Shown here one piece after another: positions 44,218 to 54,971 of a stretch of 64,000 bases of DNA. The stretch is from NCBI RefSeq assembly GCF_029582805.1, contig NZ_JAKKUT010000001.1, positions 239,067-303,066 on the forward strand. The letters run 5' to 3'. A program made the position numbers and the translations under genes. Numbering within the stretch: position 1 is the stretch's first letter; each line of letters opens with the position of its first letter. A model generated the notes under the pieces. The model did no database searches. It saw nothing but the letters and a program-made list of their open reading frames with translations, and was not told the DNA's origin. This stretch comes from Candidatus Synechococcus calcipolaris G9 (lineage in GTDB: Bacteria > Cyanobacteriota > Cyanobacteriia > Thermosynechococcales > Thermosynechococcaceae).

Positions 44218-45527
44218 TACTGCTTAACCATTCCCTCATAACGCTGCGAAATCACATAGGTCTGAATCTGCTTGGACGTATCAATGGCTACCCCCACCAA
44301 AATCAAAAGGGAGGTTGCCCCCAAGCCCTGGAAGGTGGTGACACGGGTTGCGCTTTCCACTGCCGTGGGGATGATTGCCACCAGACCCAAAAAGATGGCT
44401 CCCAAGAAGGTTAGGCGATTCAGAACCTTTTCAATGTAGTCGGAGGTTGCCTTACCAGGACGAATGCCAGGAATACTAGCCCCCATTTTCTTCAGGTTTT
44501 GGGACATGTCTACTGGATTGACCACCAGGGAAGAGTAAAAGTAACTAAAGAAAAGGATCAGCGTTAAATAAACAATGACGTAAATCCAAGGGGTGGGCCC
44601 CACAGGAGAGATGTAGTTACCAATGCGAGCAACCAGTTCATTCTGGGTAAACTGGGCCAGAGTGGAGGGTAAAATCAACATGGCTGAAGCAAAGATGATC
44701 GGCATCACCCCCCCCTGGTTCAATCGCAAGGGGAGATAGCTCGTCTGCTCCCGATAGAGTTTCCGACCCACTTGTCGCCGCGCGGAAACGATGGGGATTC
44801 GCCGCGTTCCTTCCTGGACAAAGACGATCCCGACAATCATGGCCAGAAACACAACCACCAGAATAATAATGCCACCCACACTACCGCCGCTTTCGGCTAG
44901 GGCAATGGTTTGACCAATGGAGCCGGGTAGGTAAGCGACAATACTCAAGAAAATAAGCAGGGATGCACCGTTGCCAATACCCCGCTCAGTGATCAATTCT
45001 GAGACCCACATCACAAACATGGAGCCAGCGGTGAGGGCAAGTACCGTCTCAGCAATGAAGATGGGTCCCGGCCGCAGGGCTGCCCCAGGGATAGAACTGA
45101 CAAAAATAGCGATCCCCGTACTCTGGATAATGGCCCAACCCAGGGCGACATAACGGGTAATTTGGGAAATTTTGCGTCGCCCCGCTTCCCCTTCTTCTTT
45201 TTGAAGGTGTTCCAGGGAGGGAAGAGCCGCAGTCATTAACTGCATGATGATGGAAGCATTAATGTAGGGCAAAATTCCCAGGGCAAAAATCCCTAGGGCC
45301 GATAAACCACCTCCAGAAAAAATATCCAGGAAGCGAATCACAGCATTATCTTCCACACTGCTGGCAAAAACTTGGCGATCGATGCCCGGCACGGGTAAGT
45401 AAATACCCAGACGCACAAAAATCAAAAGCCCTAGGCTAATCAGTAAACGAGTTCGCAAACCAGCGGCCTGGGCCATTTGCGTAAATGTTTCTTGGGCAGT
45501 GGGAGTTTTACCGCGATTGACAATCAT
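44217..45527 (-). CDS. secY: Preprotein translocase subunit SecY
   Basis: The 436-residue protein has ten membrane helices and forms the protein-conducting channel for inner-membrane and thylakoid export. Visible landmarks are GLRTRLLISLGLLIFVRLGIYLPVPGID at the first helix, LGILPYINASIIMQLM, and LNQGGVMPIIFASAMLI at the lateral gate. It lies 12 bases after rplO and overlaps adk by one base. Confidence 0.97.
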   Translation of the reverse strand: MIVNRGKTPTAQETFTQMAQAAGLRTRLLISLGLLIFVRLGIYLPVPGIDRQVFASSVEDNAVIRFLDIFSGGGLSALGIFALGILPYINASIIMQLMTAALPSLEHLQKEEGEAGRRKISQITRYVALGWAIIQSTGIAIFVSSIPGAALRPGPIFIAETVLALTAGSMFVMWVSELITERGIGNGASLLIFLSIVAYLPGSIGQTIALAESGGSVGGIIILVVVFLAMIVGIVFVQEGTRRIPIVSARRQVGRKLYREQTSYLPLRLNQGGVMPIIFASAMLILPSTLAQFTQNELVARIGNYISPVGPTPWIYVIVYLTLILFFSYFYSSLVVNPVDMSQNLKKMGASIPGIRPGKATSDYIEKVLNRLTFLGAIFLGLVAIIPTAVESATRVTTFQGLGATSLLILVGVAIDTSKQIQTYVISQRYEGMVKQ

Positions 45528-45539
45528 AGAGAGTTCCCT

Positions 45540-46001
45540 CTAATCCTGGACTGGGGCTGTTAAATCAACGCATTCACCACCAGCGGCTTCAATTTTGCTG
45601 CGGGCTGTTGCCGTAAATCCATGGGCTTCTACCCGCAGTTTGACATTGAGTTCGCCATTACCCAGTATTTTTAGGGGCCCATCATTGGTGGTGAGGATGC
45701 CCACCTCTAGCAAGGATGCCAGGGTGACAACCGTATCCGCAGGCAATGTATTCAGTTGATCAACATTGATCGTAGTGTAATGCTGTTGATTAACGATGGG
45801 GAAATGCTTGAGTTTGGGTAGACGGCGATAGAGGGGATTTTGACCACCTTCAAAGCCTGGCCGGGTGGGACGACCGGAGCGAGATTTTTGCCCCCGCATG
45901 CCAAAGCCACCGCTGGCCCCTTGACCTGCTGCAATGCCGCGGCCAATGCGACGACCACGGGGGCGGGAACCGGCTTGGGCATGTAAGTCACTAAAACGCA
46001 T
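45540..46001 (-). CDS. rplO: 50S ribosomal protein L15
   Basis: The 153-residue protein has the glycine- and arginine-rich start [18 protein letters not shown] and [23 protein letters not shown] of L15, then a globular C-terminal domain. It follows rpsE directly by 17 bases; the rpmD (L30) gene found here in many bacteria is absent, as usual in cyanobacteria. Confidence 0.97.
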   Translation of the reverse strand: MRFSDLHAQAGSRPRGRRIGRGIAAGQGASGGFGMRGQKSRSGRPTRPGFEGGQNPLYRRLPKLKHFPIVNQQHYTTINVDQLNTLPADTVVTLASLLEVGILTTNDGPLKILGNGELNVKLRVEAHGFTATARSKIEAAGGECVDLTAPVQD

Positions 46002-46018
46002 GGCTTTTTCCTTCAGGT

Positions 46019-46543
46019 CTACTGGCTATAGAGGTTTTCAAGGGGAATATCCCGCTCTTCGGCCACTTCTCCTAGGGTACGGAGGGAGGCTAGGGCCTCA
46101 ACGGCAGCCCGGGCATTGTTGAGGGGATTACTGGAACCCAATTGCTTGGCTAGGACATTCCGGACTCCGGCTAGTTCGAGAACGGTACGCACGGCTCCCC
46201 CAGCAATAACCCCAGTACCAGGAGCGGCGGGACGAATCATGACCCGGGCTGCCCCCCCTTCACCGGTGGTGGGATGGGGAATGGAATTGGATTTGGTAAT
46301 GGGGACATCGATTAGGTGTTTTTTACCATCGGCAACGCCTTTACGGACGGCTCCAATTACATCGGCGGCCTTACCGACGCCAACGCCAACTTGGCCCCGT
46401 TCGTTGCCAACAATAACAATGGCCCGGAAGCTCAGTTTTTTGCCCCCTTTGACCACTTTAGAAACCCGGCGAATTTGGACAACCCGCTCTTGCCAGTCGG
46501 TTTCTTTTTCTACTTTGCGGGGGTTTTTGCGACGATTGGGCAT
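46019..46543 (-). CDS. rpsE: 30S ribosomal protein S5
   Basis: The 174-residue protein has the double-stranded RNA-binding start [31 protein letters not shown], and [21 protein letters not shown] of S5, which guards decoding accuracy. Spacing to rplR is 12 bases. Confidence 0.98.
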   Translation of the reverse strand: MPNRRKNPRKVEKETDWQERVVQIRRVSKVVKGGKKLSFRAIVIVGNERGQVGVGVGKAADVIGAVRKGVADGKKHLIDVPITKSNSIPHPTTGEGGAARVMIRPAAPGTGVIAGGAVRTVLELAGVRNVLAKQLGSSNPLNNARAAVEALASLRTLGEVAEERDIPLENLYSQ

Positions 46544-46555
46544 CGGGGGTTCCTC

Positions 46556-46918
46556 TTAAAACTCTAGACCAGCGTCACGGGCAGCTTCAGCAAGGGCCTT
46601 AACTCGTCCGTGGTAAATATTGCCACCGCGATCAAAGACAACATGATCAATGCCAGCAGCTTTGGCCCGTTCGGCAATGAGTCGCCCAACTTCCTCAGAT
46701 GCTTTGCAATTGTTGCCACTCTCAAGTTTTTGCCGCAGGTCTGGCTCAAGACTAGAGGCGGCAATGAGGGTGTGATGTTGGCTGTCATCGATCAACTGGG
46801 CATAAATATGTTGATGGGAGCGAAATACGGCTAACCGGGGGCGATCGCCGGTGCCCGTAACTTTACGTCGGATGCGTTGATGCCGACTTTTAACTGCGGC
46901 AACTCGTGTCTGTTTCAT
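46556..46918 (-). CDS. rplR: 50S ribosomal protein L18
   Basis: The 120-residue protein shows [23 protein letters not shown] and [22 protein letters not shown], typical of the 5S-rRNA-binding L18. It abuts rplF with no gap. Confidence 0.98.
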   Translation of the reverse strand: MKQTRVAAVKSRHQRIRRKVTGTGDRPRLAVFRSHQHIYAQLIDDSQHHTLIAASSLEPDLRQKLESGNNCKASEEVGRLIAERAKAAGIDHVVFDRGGNIYHGRVKALAEAARDAGLEF

Positions 46919-47482
46919 CTATTTCTTCCCTGTTTTGCCAACTTTACGACGGACAAGTTCACCGGAGTAGCGAATTCCTTTGCCCTTGTAGGGTTCGGGG
47001 GGACGTACCCCACGAATTTGGGCGGCCAGATTACCCACCAATTCCTTATCAATGCCGCTGACGAGGATAATGGTTCCCTGCTGGACTTTCTTGCCCTGGT
47101 TGTCTTCAATCTCTAGGGTAATCCCTGGGGGGGGTGGGATTTCTACAGGGTGACTGTAGCCCATACTGAGAACAAGGGTTTGACCTTTCAGTTGGGCCCG
47201 ATAGCCGATCCCTTGGATTTCCAGTTTCTTCGTAAACCCTTGATCTACCCCTTCCACCATGTTGGCGACAAGGGTACGGCAGAGACCATGACGCTGCCGA
47301 GCGGGCCGCGACTCGTTCCGTCGCTGGATGAGGATAGTGTTTTCTTCTTGGGTGATACTCACTTCTGGGGGTAAGACCCGACTAAGTTCGCCCCTGGGGC
47401 CTTTGACGATGACCTGCTGACCATTAAGGGCTAGGGTCACCTTGGCTGGCAGGGGAATGGGACGTTTACCGATCCGAGACAT
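46919..47482 (-). CDS. rplF: 50S ribosomal protein L6
   Basis: The 187-residue protein begins [12 protein letters not shown], the conserved L6 start, so I use the ATG at 47482 rather than an upstream extension. The two repeated L6 folds and the end motif [16 protein letters not shown] are present. Seventeen bases separate it from rpsH. Confidence 0.97.
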   Translation of the reverse strand: MSRIGKRPIPLPAKVTLALNGQQVIVKGPRGELSRVLPPEVSITQEENTILIQRRNESRPARQRHGLCRTLVANMVEGVDQGFTKKLEIQGIGYRAQLKGQTLVLSMGYSHPVEIPPPPGITLEIEDNQGKKVQQGTIILVSGIDKELVGNLAAQIRGVRPPEPYKGKGIRYSGELVRRKVGKTGKK

Positions 47483-47499
47483 GGGGGATTCCTCCTGGC

Positions 47500-47901
47500 T
47501 TACCAGATATAACAAAGAACTTCACCGCCAATCCCCTGTTTCCGAGCATCGCGATCGGTCATGATGCCGCTGGAGGTGGAAATGATGGCAATGCCGATAC
47601 CACCGAGTACCCGTGGGAGTTCCCGGGAGTTGGCATAGACCCGCAACCCTGGTTTACTGACCCGCTTAAGGGCGGTGATAATGGGCTGGCGTTGTTTACC
47701 CCGATATTTCAGGGCCACGACGAGATGCCGCTTGATCCCTTCACCCTGTTCTTCAAAGTCGCGAATAAATCCTTCTGCCTTAAGAACTTGGGCAATACTT
47801 AAGGTCATCCGCGTTGCTGGAATTAAGGTGGTTTGATGCCGAGCTAAATTAGCGTTGCGGATGCGAGTCAGCATATCGGCGATGGTATCGTTTACTGCCA
47901 T
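47500..47901 (-). CDS. rpsH: 30S ribosomal protein S8
   Basis: The 133-residue protein has [19 protein letters not shown] at the start and the [26 protein letters not shown] end of S8, a key early binder of 16S rRNA. The rpsN gene usually before it is missing here, as in other cyanobacteria. Confidence 0.98.
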   Translation of the reverse strand: MAVNDTIADMLTRIRNANLARHQTTLIPATRMTLSIAQVLKAEGFIRDFEEQGEGIKRHLVVALKYRGKQRQPIITALKRVSKPGLRVYANSRELPRVLGGIGIAIISTSSGIMTDRDARKQGIGGEVLCYIW

Positions 47902-47934
47902 AGTTGCTCCTTAAAAATCTGCCTCCTTGTCGGG

Positions 47935-48480
47935 TTAACTATCACGGAAAGGCATCCCCAATGCTTTGAGCAAAGCGCGCCCTTCTTCATCGGTTTTGGC
48001 AGTGGTGATGATTGAGACATCCATGCCGCGAATCTGATCGATGTCGTCATAGTTCACTTCTGGAAAAATTAACTGCTCTCGCAGACCCAGGGTGTAATTG
48101 CCGCGGCCATCAAAACTTTTAGGATTAACGCCCCGAAAGTCTCGAATTCGAGGCAGGGCCAAGTTGATCAGGCGATCTAAAAAGGCATACATCCGCTGCG
48201 ATCGCAACGTGACGGCCACGCCCACCGGCATTCCTTGACGAACCTTAAATCCAGCGATCGCCTTCTTGGCGCGGGTGACCACCGGTTTTTGCCCCGTAAT
48301 GGTGGCAAGTTCGGTCAGGGTTGCTTCCAGGGCTTTAGCATTTTGGGCTGCTTCCCCTAGACCCCGATTCACGGTCACCTTGGATACCTTGGGAACCTGG
48401 TGGATATTGGTGTATTGAAATTGCTGCATAAGTTGCGGCACAACAGTTTCGGTGTAGAGGTTTTTAAAGCGTTGAGACAT
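47935..48480 (-). CDS. rplE: 50S ribosomal protein L5
   Basis: The 181-residue protein starts [21 protein letters not shown] at 48480 and contains [37 protein letters not shown] and [16 protein letters not shown] of L5, which holds 5S rRNA and contacts the P-site tRNA. An open stretch upstream without homology is excluded. The 65-base spacer to rplX is one of the longest in the cluster. Confidence 0.97.
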   Translation of the reverse strand: MSQRFKNLYTETVVPQLMQQFQYTNIHQVPKVSKVTVNRGLGEAAQNAKALEATLTELATITGQKPVVTRAKKAIAGFKVRQGMPVGVAVTLRSQRMYAFLDRLINLALPRIRDFRGVNPKSFDGRGNYTLGLREQLIFPEVNYDDIDQIRGMDVSIITTAKTDEEGRALLKALGMPFRDS

Positions 48481-48545
48481 AGGACGTGAAGACTCTCTTG
48501 GTGAATTGCTCTGGGCTGGGTCAGAGACTAGGGGACAGGCAAGAA

Positions 48546-48890
48546 TTAATCGATAATTTCTCCGGTTTTTTTCAGCATTCGCACCTTGCGACCATCTTCG
48601 GTATAGGTGTAGCAAATTCGACTTGCAATATTTTGCTTCGTGGAATAAACCATCACCTTGGAGCTATTGATGGGGGCTTCCTGAGTGACAATTTGACCCG
48701 ATTCACCCTCCTGCTGCGGTTTGACGTGTTTGGTTTTCACATTCACGCCCTTCACCAGAACCTTGCTGGTTTTGGGAAAGACATCCAGGATTTCGCCAAC
48801 TTTGGCCTTATCACGCCCGGCAATGACTTGAACGGTGTCGCCTTTTTTAACGTGCATACGATGACGGATAGGTTGCTTTTTCGTGGCCAT
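48546..48890 (-). CDS. rplX: 50S ribosomal protein L24
   Basis: The 114-residue protein has the KOW motif [21 protein letters not shown] and [17 protein letters not shown] of L24, an assembly initiator of the large subunit. It starts two bases after rplN. Confidence 0.98.
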   Translation of the reverse strand: MATKKQPIRHRMHVKKGDTVQVIAGRDKAKVGEILDVFPKTSKVLVKGVNVKTKHVKPQQEGESGQIVTQEAPINSSKVMVYSTKQNIASRICYTYTEDGRKVRMLKKTGEIID

Positions 48891-48892
48891 GT

Positions 48893-49261
48893 TTAGAGTA
48901 CCTCCGGTGCCAAGGAGACAATTTTAGTGAAATTTTTATCCCGCAATTCCCGCGCTACGGGGCCAAAGACCCGCGTTCCCCTGGGATTACCTTCCGGGTT
49001 GATGAGAACGGCGGCATTGTCATCAAAGCGAATACTCATGCCACTTTCGCGGCGAATTGCTTTCTTGGTTCGCACAATCACCGCCCGAACCACATCGGAT
49101 TTTTTCACCGCCATGTTCGGTGTAGCATCTTTGACCGTGGCAATAATCACATCACCGACACTGCCATACCGCCGATTTCCGCCACCCACGACCCGAATAC
49201 ATAGGAGCTTTTTGGCACCACTGTTATCGGCAACATTCAGATAACTTTCCTGCTGAATCAT
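48893..49261 (-). CDS. rplN: 50S ribosomal protein L14
   Basis: The 122-residue protein begins [19 protein letters not shown] and has [14 protein letters not shown] and [28 protein letters not shown] sequence (here [14 protein letters not shown]), diagnostic for L14 at the subunit interface. Spacing to rpsQ is nine bases. Confidence 0.98.
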   Translation of the reverse strand: MIQQESYLNVADNSGAKKLLCIRVVGGGNRRYGSVGDVIIATVKDATPNMAVKKSDVVRAVIVRTKKAIRRESGMSIRFDDNAAVLINPEGNPRGTRVFGPVARELRDKNFTKIVSLAPEVL

Positions 49262-49270
49262 GACAGACTC

Positions 49271-49522
49271 CTAGCCCCGGTTGGGAGAACTAACAATTTC
49301 GGTGATGGTCCAGCGTTTTGTCCGACTCAGGGGGCGAGTTTCCTGAATCCGCACGCGATCGCCCGTCTGGCAGCGATTTTCTTCATCGTGAACCTTATAG
49401 CGACGGGTTTTGACGACGATTTTGCCGTACTTCGGATGGGGAGCGCGGTTTTCAACGGCAACCACGACGGTTTTTTCCATCTTGTCGCTAACAACGAGAC
49501 CCAATCGTTCTTTTACTGCCAT
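49271..49522 (-). CDS. rpsQ: 30S ribosomal protein S17
   Basis: The 83-residue OB-fold protein has [27 protein letters not shown] and [18 protein letters not shown] of S17. It starts two bases after rpmC. Confidence 0.98.
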   Translation of the reverse strand: MAVKERLGLVVSDKMEKTVVVAVENRAPHPKYGKIVVKTRRYKVHDEENRCQTGDRVRIQETRPLSRTKRWTITEIVSSPNRG

Positions 49523-49524
49523 AA

Positions 49525-49752
49525 TTAGTTTCCTTCCTCATTTGCTGAGGTTGCACTGGACTGTCGTTCCTGCTCTAGGGTAAGTAGCTGGGCCAAGGTA
49601 TGGCGTAAATGCTTGAACTGGTGAGGCTTTACTTCCTGGCGGGTGGCTTTTTGAAACCGCAGATTAAACAGTTGTTTTTTGAGATCAACAATCTGATCGG
49701 CGATCGCCTGATCATCTAGTTCCCGTAGGTCAGCTATTTTTGTGAGCGCCAT
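49525..49752 (-). CDS. rpmC: 50S ribosomal protein L29
   Basis: The 75-residue helical protein has [29 protein letters not shown], the L29 coiled pair near the exit tunnel. Its tail after residue 62 is acidic and poorly conserved. It starts three bases after rplP. Confidence 0.96.
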   Translation of the reverse strand: MALTKIADLRELDDQAIADQIVDLKKQLFNLRFQKATRQEVKPHQFKHLRHTLAQLLTLEQERQSSATSANEEGN

Positions 49753-49755
49753 GAT

Positions 49756-50175
49756 CTAGGACTCCTCCTGCTTGCGAACAATAAAACGAGTTTTGATCGG
49801 CATCTTAAAAGAGGCAAGGCGCATGGCTTCTCGAGCCGTTTCTTCAGGAACACCGGCGATCTCATACATGATCCGCCCTGGCTTCACCACCGCAACCCAG
49901 TATTCAGGGGAACCTTTCCCCGAACCCATCCGTGTTTCTGCCGGCCGCATGGTAACGGGCTTATCGGGAAAAATACGAATCCAGATCTTGCCACCCCGAC
50001 GAATATAACGGGTCATGGCCCGCCGTCCGGCCTCAATTTGACGAGATGTAATCCAGGCCGGCTCAAGGGCTTGCAGGGCGTAATCCCCAAAGTCAATATT
50101 GCTACCACGAGTGGCAACCCCACCCATGCGGCCCCGTTGTTGTTTGCGAAATTTTGTACGTTTAGGACTTAACAT
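49756..50175 (-). CDS. rplP: 50S ribosomal protein L16
   Basis: The 139-residue protein begins [17 protein letters not shown] and has [25 protein letters not shown] and [20 protein letters not shown] of L16, next to the A-site tRNA elbow. It follows rpsC by 17 bases. Confidence 0.98.
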   Translation of the reverse strand: MLSPKRTKFRKQQRGRMGGVATRGSNIDFGDYALQALEPAWITSRQIEAGRRAMTRYIRRGGKIWIRIFPDKPVTMRPAETRMGSGKGSPEYWVAVVKPGRIMYEIAGVPEETAREAMRLASFKMPIKTRFIVRKQEES

Positions 50176-50192
50176 GACCCGATTCCTTCCTG

Positions 50193-50915
50193 CTAGTTAG
50201 AGCGATTCTCGAACTGGGGTAAGCGACGCTGACCCGTCCGCTGCCGAGGCTGTTCCCGCCCAAAGCTAGATTCCGTTTGACCCGGCAACACTTCACCCTT
50301 AAATATCCACACCTTGACCCCCAAAATGCCATAAATGGTTCGGGCAGTACGGTAGGCATAGTCAATGTCCGCCCGCAGAGTATGGAGGGGGACACGACCT
50401 TCCCTGGTCCATTCGGTACGAGCAATTTCTGCCCCGTTGAGCCGACCGGCAACCTGGATTTTGATCCCTTCAACTCCGGCCCGCTGGGCCCGTTGAATCG
50501 CTTGGCGAACGGCCCGCCGAAAGGCAACCCGCCGCTCCAACTGCTGGGTAATGTACTCAGCCAACAGACCGGCCTCCGCATCTACTCGGTTCACTTCGAG
50601 GACATTCACCTTAACAGTGCGTCCCGTGGGTAACATTTTCCGTAGATCTTCCCGAAGCTTTTCAATCCCTTGGCCACCCTTGCCGACAACGACCCCAGGA
50701 CGGGCGGTGCGAATTTGTAATTCCACCTGATCGGCTTTGCGCTCAATGCGAACATCGGCAATACCAGCATTGGCCAGGACTTTTTCGATGTACTGACGAA
50801 TCTGATGATCTTCCTGCAATAGGGCTGGGTAGCGACTGGGATCCGCATACCACCGTGAACGATGTTCTTGGGTAATCCCGAGGCGAAAACCAATCGGGTT
50901 AATCTTCTGTCCCAC
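50193..50915 (-). CDS. rpsC: 30S ribosomal protein S3
   Basis: The 240-residue protein has [24 protein letters not shown] at the start, the KH motif [18 protein letters not shown] and [24 protein letters not shown]. It forms part of the mRNA entry helicase. A short basic tail follows the core. Confidence 0.98.
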   Translation of the reverse strand: MGQKINPIGFRLGITQEHRSRWYADPSRYPALLQEDHQIRQYIEKVLANAGIADVRIERKADQVELQIRTARPGVVVGKGGQGIEKLREDLRKMLPTGRTVKVNVLEVNRVDAEAGLLAEYITQQLERRVAFRRAVRQAIQRAQRAGVEGIKIQVAGRLNGAEIARTEWTREGRVPLHTLRADIDYAYRTARTIYGILGVKVWIFKGEVLPGQTESSFGREQPRQRTGQRRLPQFENRSN

Positions 50916-50933
50916 AGTAAAAATCCTTTAGTA

Positions 50934-51299
50934 CTACTCGTCAGTGAAATCAACGGATGCCACGGAAATCGTAATGTGGCAGGTGGGCTTACGGATTTGG
51001 TAGGCACGGCCCTGGGCCCGAGGACGGAACCGCTTCAGGCTCGGCCCCTGATCCGCATAGGCCTCACTAATGATCAAGGTGGCTGGATCAAGACCCAGGT
51101 TGTTCTCTGCATTGGCTGCGGCCGATCGCAATACTTTGGTCACGGGATCACAGGCCCGGTAGGGCATAAACCGCAGCATAATCAGGGCATCTCGATAGGT
51201 TTGTCCCCGTAGTTGATCGAGAACTCGACGAACCTTGTGGGGGGACATCCGCACATAACGGGCGGACGCTTGGGCAGTGGGGATAAAAGAGGAAACCAT
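50934..51299 (-). CDS. rplV: 50S ribosomal protein L22
   Basis: The 121-residue protein has [19 protein letters not shown] and the tunnel-lining hook region [23 protein letters not shown] of L22. It has a short N-terminal extension before the core. It follows rpsS by 21 bases. Confidence 0.97.
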   Translation of the reverse strand: MVSSFIPTAQASARYVRMSPHKVRRVLDQLRGQTYRDALIMLRFMPYRACDPVTKVLRSAAANAENNLGLDPATLIISEAYADQGPSLKRFRPRAQGRAYQIRKPTCHITISVASVDFTDE

Positions 51300-51320
51300 G
51301 GATCTGTACGTGCCTTCAAC

Positions 51321-51599
51321 TTAATAACGGGCCTTTTTATCGCCCTTAACATGACTACGAAACGTGCGGGTAGGGGCAAATTCGCCGAGCTTGTGGCCGA
51401 CCATTTGCTCAGTGATGTAGACCGGAACATGCTTTTGACCGTTGTGAACCGCGATCGTGTGGCCGATCATTTCCGGCAAAATAGTTGAGGCCCGCGACCA
51501 AGTCTTGATCAACTGCTTATCTCCCTTGGCATTGAGGGTTTCGATCTTCCGCAACAGATGATCGGCAATAAATGGCCCTTTTTTTAGTGAACGTCCCAT
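51321..51599 (-). CDS. rpsS: 30S ribosomal protein S19
   Basis: The 92-residue protein has [20 protein letters not shown] and the conserved [24 protein letters not shown] of S19, in the head of the small subunit. Spacing to rplB is 27 bases. Confidence 0.98.
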   Translation of the reverse strand: MGRSLKKGPFIADHLLRKIETLNAKGDKQLIKTWSRASTILPEMIGHTIAVHNGQKHVPVYITEQMVGHKLGEFAPTRTFRSHVKGDKKARY

Positions 51600-51626
51600 T
51601 AGATTCTCCTAGAGTGCTGCCGATAA

Positions 51627-52493
51627 CTAAGACTGACGACCCCCACGACCGCGCTTGGAGGATTTTTTCCGCCGGCGCACGATCAACGCATTGCTGAGTT
51701 TTTTCTTCTTGCGAGTCTTATAACCCAGGGTCGGTTTACCCCAAGGCGTTACCGGGCCACTGCGGCCAATGGGGGCACGCCCTTCACCACCACCATGGGG
51801 GTGATCCACCGGGTTCATGACTGAACCGCGAACCTTGGGTCGGCGGCCTTTCCAGCGATTTCGTCCCGCCTTACCAATACTGATGTTGTTGGCCTCGACG
51901 TTCCCCACCTGGCCAATGGTGGCATAGCACTCTTTCCGGAATAAACGCACTTCCCCAGAGGGCAGCTTTAGCGTCACCATCTCCCCTTCTTTAGCAACCA
52001 CTTGGGCCATAGCACCTGCGGCCCGTACCATTTGACCACCGCGACCGGGGGTGATTTCCACATTATGAACGGCGGTACCTAGGGGAATTTTGTACAGGGG
52101 CAGAGAATTCCCAACTTCAATGGGGGCATCGGGGCCAGTAACAATTTGAGTGCCAGGGACGAGATCCCGGGGATGGAGAATATAGCGTTTCTCACCATCT
52201 TGATAATGCACCAAGGAAATACGGGCATTCCGGTTTGGATCGTACTCGACGGTCACGACCTTACCGGGCACGTTGGGTTTATTGCTACGGCGAAAATCGA
52301 CATCCCGGTAGCGACGCTTATGGCCGCCTCCCCGCCGCCGACTGGTAATGACACCACGATTATTCCGACCCTTATCCCGCTTTCGTCCACGGGTTAGGGA
52401 CTTTTCCGGTGAGTCGGTGGTAATTTCAGCAAAGTCCGAGACGGATTTCTGCCGAGTTCCAGGGGTGTAAGGTCGATAGGAACGAATACCCAT
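51627..52493 (-). CDS. rplB: 50S ribosomal protein L2
   Basis: The 288-residue protein has [22 protein letters not shown], an OB-fold and SH3-like core, and the peptidyl-transferase-centre motif [19 protein letters not shown]. It is full length and follows rplW by 17 bases. Confidence 0.98.
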   Translation of the reverse strand: MGIRSYRPYTPGTRQKSVSDFAEITTDSPEKSLTRGRKRDKGRNNRGVITSRRRGGGHKRRYRDVDFRRSNKPNVPGKVVTVEYDPNRNARISLVHYQDGEKRYILHPRDLVPGTQIVTGPDAPIEVGNSLPLYKIPLGTAVHNVEITPGRGGQMVRAAGAMAQVVAKEGEMVTLKLPSGEVRLFRKECYATIGQVGNVEANNISIGKAGRNRWKGRRPKVRGSVMNPVDHPHGGGEGRAPIGRSGPVTPWGKPTLGYKTRKKKKLSNALIVRRRKKSSKRGRGGRQS

Positions 52494-52510
52494 AATTGCT
52501 TATGCTCCGT

Positions 52511-52813
52511 CTAAACTTCGGGGAAGAGGGTAATGGAGTCACCACTGGCGAGGGTGACGATCGCCCGTTTGTATTGAGGCCGCATGCCGATAAATCGCCC
52601 AACCCGCCGCTTTTTCTTGGGAGGGTTTTGGGTATTCACCGCAACCACCGTGACGCCAAAGAGTTCTTCAATGGCCGCCTTGATTTGGGGTTTGGTGGCG
52701 CGGGGATCCACATCAAAGGTGTAGTGATTATTTTCCAGGGCAATGGTCGCCTTCTCGGTGATGATGGGACGACGGATCAGATCGGCCAAGGAGCGGGGGA
52801 TTACTCTAGTCAC
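52511..52813 (-). CDS. rplW: 50S ribosomal protein L23
   Basis: The 100-residue protein reads [42 protein letters not shown] and [18 protein letters not shown]. It docks the signal recognition particle and trigger factor at the tunnel exit. I start it at GTG 52813, which overlaps the rplD end by eight bases; upstream codons in frame carry no homology. Confidence 0.96.
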   Translation of the reverse strand: MTRVIPRSLADLIRRPIITEKATIALENNHYTFDVDPRATKPQIKAAIEELFGVTVVAVNTQNPPKKKRRVGRFIGMRPQYKRAIVTLASGDSITLFPEV

Positions 52814-53438
52814 CGTACACCTCCTGAATTTTGGCGATCGCCGCAGTGGTGACAACAATGCGATCGGCGTGAACAAGATCAAACACATTCAGCTGATCGG
52901 CCCGGAGTAGTTTGATGCTAGGCACATTACGGGCAGAGAGAAGAACATTTTCCTGGGCTTCCGACGTGATCAGTAATACTTTTTGACCCGCCTCAATTCC
53001 CCAGCGTCCCAAGGCGGTCATCAATTCCTTGGTTTTGGGCCGAGGTAGCTGTTCAGAAAAGTCTTGCACCACAATCAGGTCTTCAGTCCGACTCATTAGA
53101 GCGGTGCGTAGAGCTAACCGTCGCTCTTTGCGGTTCATTTTTTGGGTGTAGTCCCGCGGTTTTGGGCCAAAAATGACCCCACCACCCCGCCAGAGGGGAG
53201 AACGAATAGAACCCGCCCGGGCCCGACCCGTTCCCTTTTGTCGCCAGGGTTTGCGCCCCCCACCCCGAACCTCAGCTCGAGTTTTGGTTGAGGCCGTCCC
53301 TTGACGAGCATTGGCTAATTGGCGCACAACTGCGCGGTGGACAATATGACTGGCGGATTCTTCCTTAGCTACCCGTAAATCGAGGGTGGCTTCTCCGGAT
53401 TCCGCGCCCTGCCAATCTTTGACGATGCAAGATACCAT
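52806..53438 (-). CDS. rplD: 50S ribosomal protein L4
   Basis: The 210-residue protein has [35 protein letters not shown] split over the exit-tunnel loop, followed by [24 protein letters not shown]. Its C-terminal domain is complete. It follows rplC by 15 bases. Confidence 0.98.
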   Translation of the reverse strand: MVSCIVKDWQGAESGEATLDLRVAKEESASHIVHRAVVRQLANARQGTASTKTRAEVRGGGRKPWRQKGTGRARAGSIRSPLWRGGGVIFGPKPRDYTQKMNRKERRLALRTALMSRTEDLIVVQDFSEQLPRPKTKELMTALGRWGIEAGQKVLLITSEAQENVLLSARNVPSIKLLRADQLNVFDLVHADRIVVTTAAIAKIQEVYGD

Positions 53439-53453
53439 AATGAGTTCGTCTCC

Positions 53454-54095
53454 CTACTGCTTCTGGCCGACAATGTTGGCGGGAGTAATGCTCACTAAAG
53501 CACCGGGTTTTCCGGGCAAGGCTCCCTTAATTAAAAGCAAGTTCCGCTCCGCATCAATGCGAACAACTTCTAGCTTCCGCACAGTGACTCGCTCGTTGCC
53601 CATGCGTCCAGCCATCCGCTTACCGGGATAAACCCGGCCTGGGGTAGTACCGGCTCCCGTTGATCCAGGGGCGCGGTGATTCTTAGAACCATGGGCCATG
53701 GGCCCCCGCTTGAAATTGTGGCGACGTTGATAACCGGCAAAACCCCGACCAATACTGGTGCCACGCACATCCACCAGTTGACCCGGATTAAACATTTCGA
53801 CGGTGAGGGGCTGCCCCAACTGATAGGCGGACACATCCTCAAGGCGGTATTCCTGGAGGTGTCGCATTGGCCCAGTTTCAGAACGGCGTAAATGGCCTAA
53901 TTCTGGCCGAGTCAAGGCCTTCTCTGTAGCTGCACCAAAGGCAAGCTGAACCGCCGTATAGCCATCGGTTTGTTTCGTTTTGATTTGAGTGACCGGACAG
54001 GGCCCTGCTTGCACGACCGTAATCGGCACGGCTTTACCGGTTTCGTCAAATATCTGGGTCATGCCCAGTTTTGTTCCTAAGATGCCAACTGCCAC
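53454..54095 (-). CDS. rplC: 50S ribosomal protein L3
   Basis: The 213-residue protein begins [20 protein letters not shown] and has the long extension [28 protein letters not shown] of L3, which reaches the peptidyl-transferase centre. It is the first gene of the cluster. rpsJ, first in the enterobacterial S10 operon, is not upstream; in cyanobacteria it usually lies with the tuf genes. Confidence 0.98.
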   Translation of the reverse strand: MAVGILGTKLGMTQIFDETGKAVPITVVQAGPCPVTQIKTKQTDGYTAVQLAFGAATEKALTRPELGHLRRSETGPMRHLQEYRLEDVSAYQLGQPLTVEMFNPGQLVDVRGTSIGRGFAGYQRRHNFKRGPMAHGSKNHRAPGSTGAGTTPGRVYPGKRMAGRMGNERVTVRKLEVVRIDAERNLLLIKGALPGKPGALVSITPANIVGQKQ

Positions 54096-54501
54096 GATCG
54101 CTAATCCTTAAAGCAACTGTCACGACACAATAATGGAGAATCAGCCCGAAAACCGATACTCTCCTTAGCCCCGAAGGGACATTTTATGGTGGTAGTGTTT
54201 AACTAAACCAAGGCGATCGCAAATCTAGACTCCACACCTCAACCCATTGATACAACACGTTGAAGAATGGATAACAAATCGCCCCAAGCCATAATTTTTG
54301 AACTCAGCTTTCGGTTAATCCTTGCGGTATTGGTTGAAAACTGAACGCCCTTGATAGCCAAGGACTTAAAGAATAAAATTTCTTCAGTATCCTTTTTTGG
54401 CCGCAAGGAATCATCGTAAATGATTTGATTGTGCTTTGTCTAGTCCCAATTGGACGAAATATATTTTTTTCTAACTTTTTAATATCCCAGCCCTTGCCTA
54501 G
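54096..54501. other. 406-base region upstream of the ribosomal cluster
   Basis: No coding frame is supported. The leader and promoter of the minus-strand ribosomal cluster should lie here. A short perfect inverted repeat GTTTA-AC-TAAAC is at 54197-54208. A wider one, TCCTTGCGG at 54319-54327 and CCGCAAGGA at 54401-54409, encloses 73 bases and could form a structured RNA or be a decayed repeat. Neither matches a motif I know. Confidence 0.4.
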
Positions 54502-54945
54502 CTAGGATATTGGCTCCTCAAAGATTTGAAATTCTGAAAATGGGCAGGATTGGGGAAGCTGATCAGGATCCAGGGGCGTTTCCCGTCCGACCATATCTAA
54601 GCCATTTTCATAGCCTAGGGCGATCGCTTCCCTGAGGTAGGGTTTTAGGCTGGGATTTTCCTTGAGGTGACGACAAATTTCACGTCGTTGTTCGCGGATC
54701 GTGTATATCCAGCTTTTGGATCGAAACCTAGGCTGGAAATGCCACTTCAACAAATGCCCCAATAAAACACCCAGACGGTTACGAAGTTCTTGCCGCTGTT
54801 GTTTGCCCAAGAACTCAATCTCTTCACTGAGGTTAACTATGTCTAGCTGGTCAAGCTTCCCAGAACGTAGGGCCTCCGTTTGCGCCTGAGTCCACGCATA
54901 AAAATCACGATCATATAGGGAGCGGGTTTGCGGGGATGGGTGCAT
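54502..54945 (-). CDS. DUF29-family protein
   Basis: The 147-residue protein has the DUF29 pattern: LYDRDFYAWTQAQTEALRSG, then LDIVNLSEEIEFLGKQQRQELRNRL, LLGHLLKWHFQP and W-x-TIREQRREI. The family is abundant in cyanobacteria, mostly helical and of unknown function. It is soluble. It stands 26 bases after the zinc-ribbon gene on the same strand, so the two may be co-transcribed. Confidence 0.85.
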   Translation of the reverse strand: MHPSPQTRSLYDRDFYAWTQAQTEALRSGKLDQLDIVNLSEEIEFLGKQQRQELRNRLGVLLGHLLKWHFQPRFRSKSWIYTIREQRREICRHLKENPSLKPYLREAIALGYENGLDMVGRETPLDPDQLPQSCPFSEFQIFEEPIS

Positions 54946-54971
54946 GGATGACTCCTGGGAGGATAAAGGCC

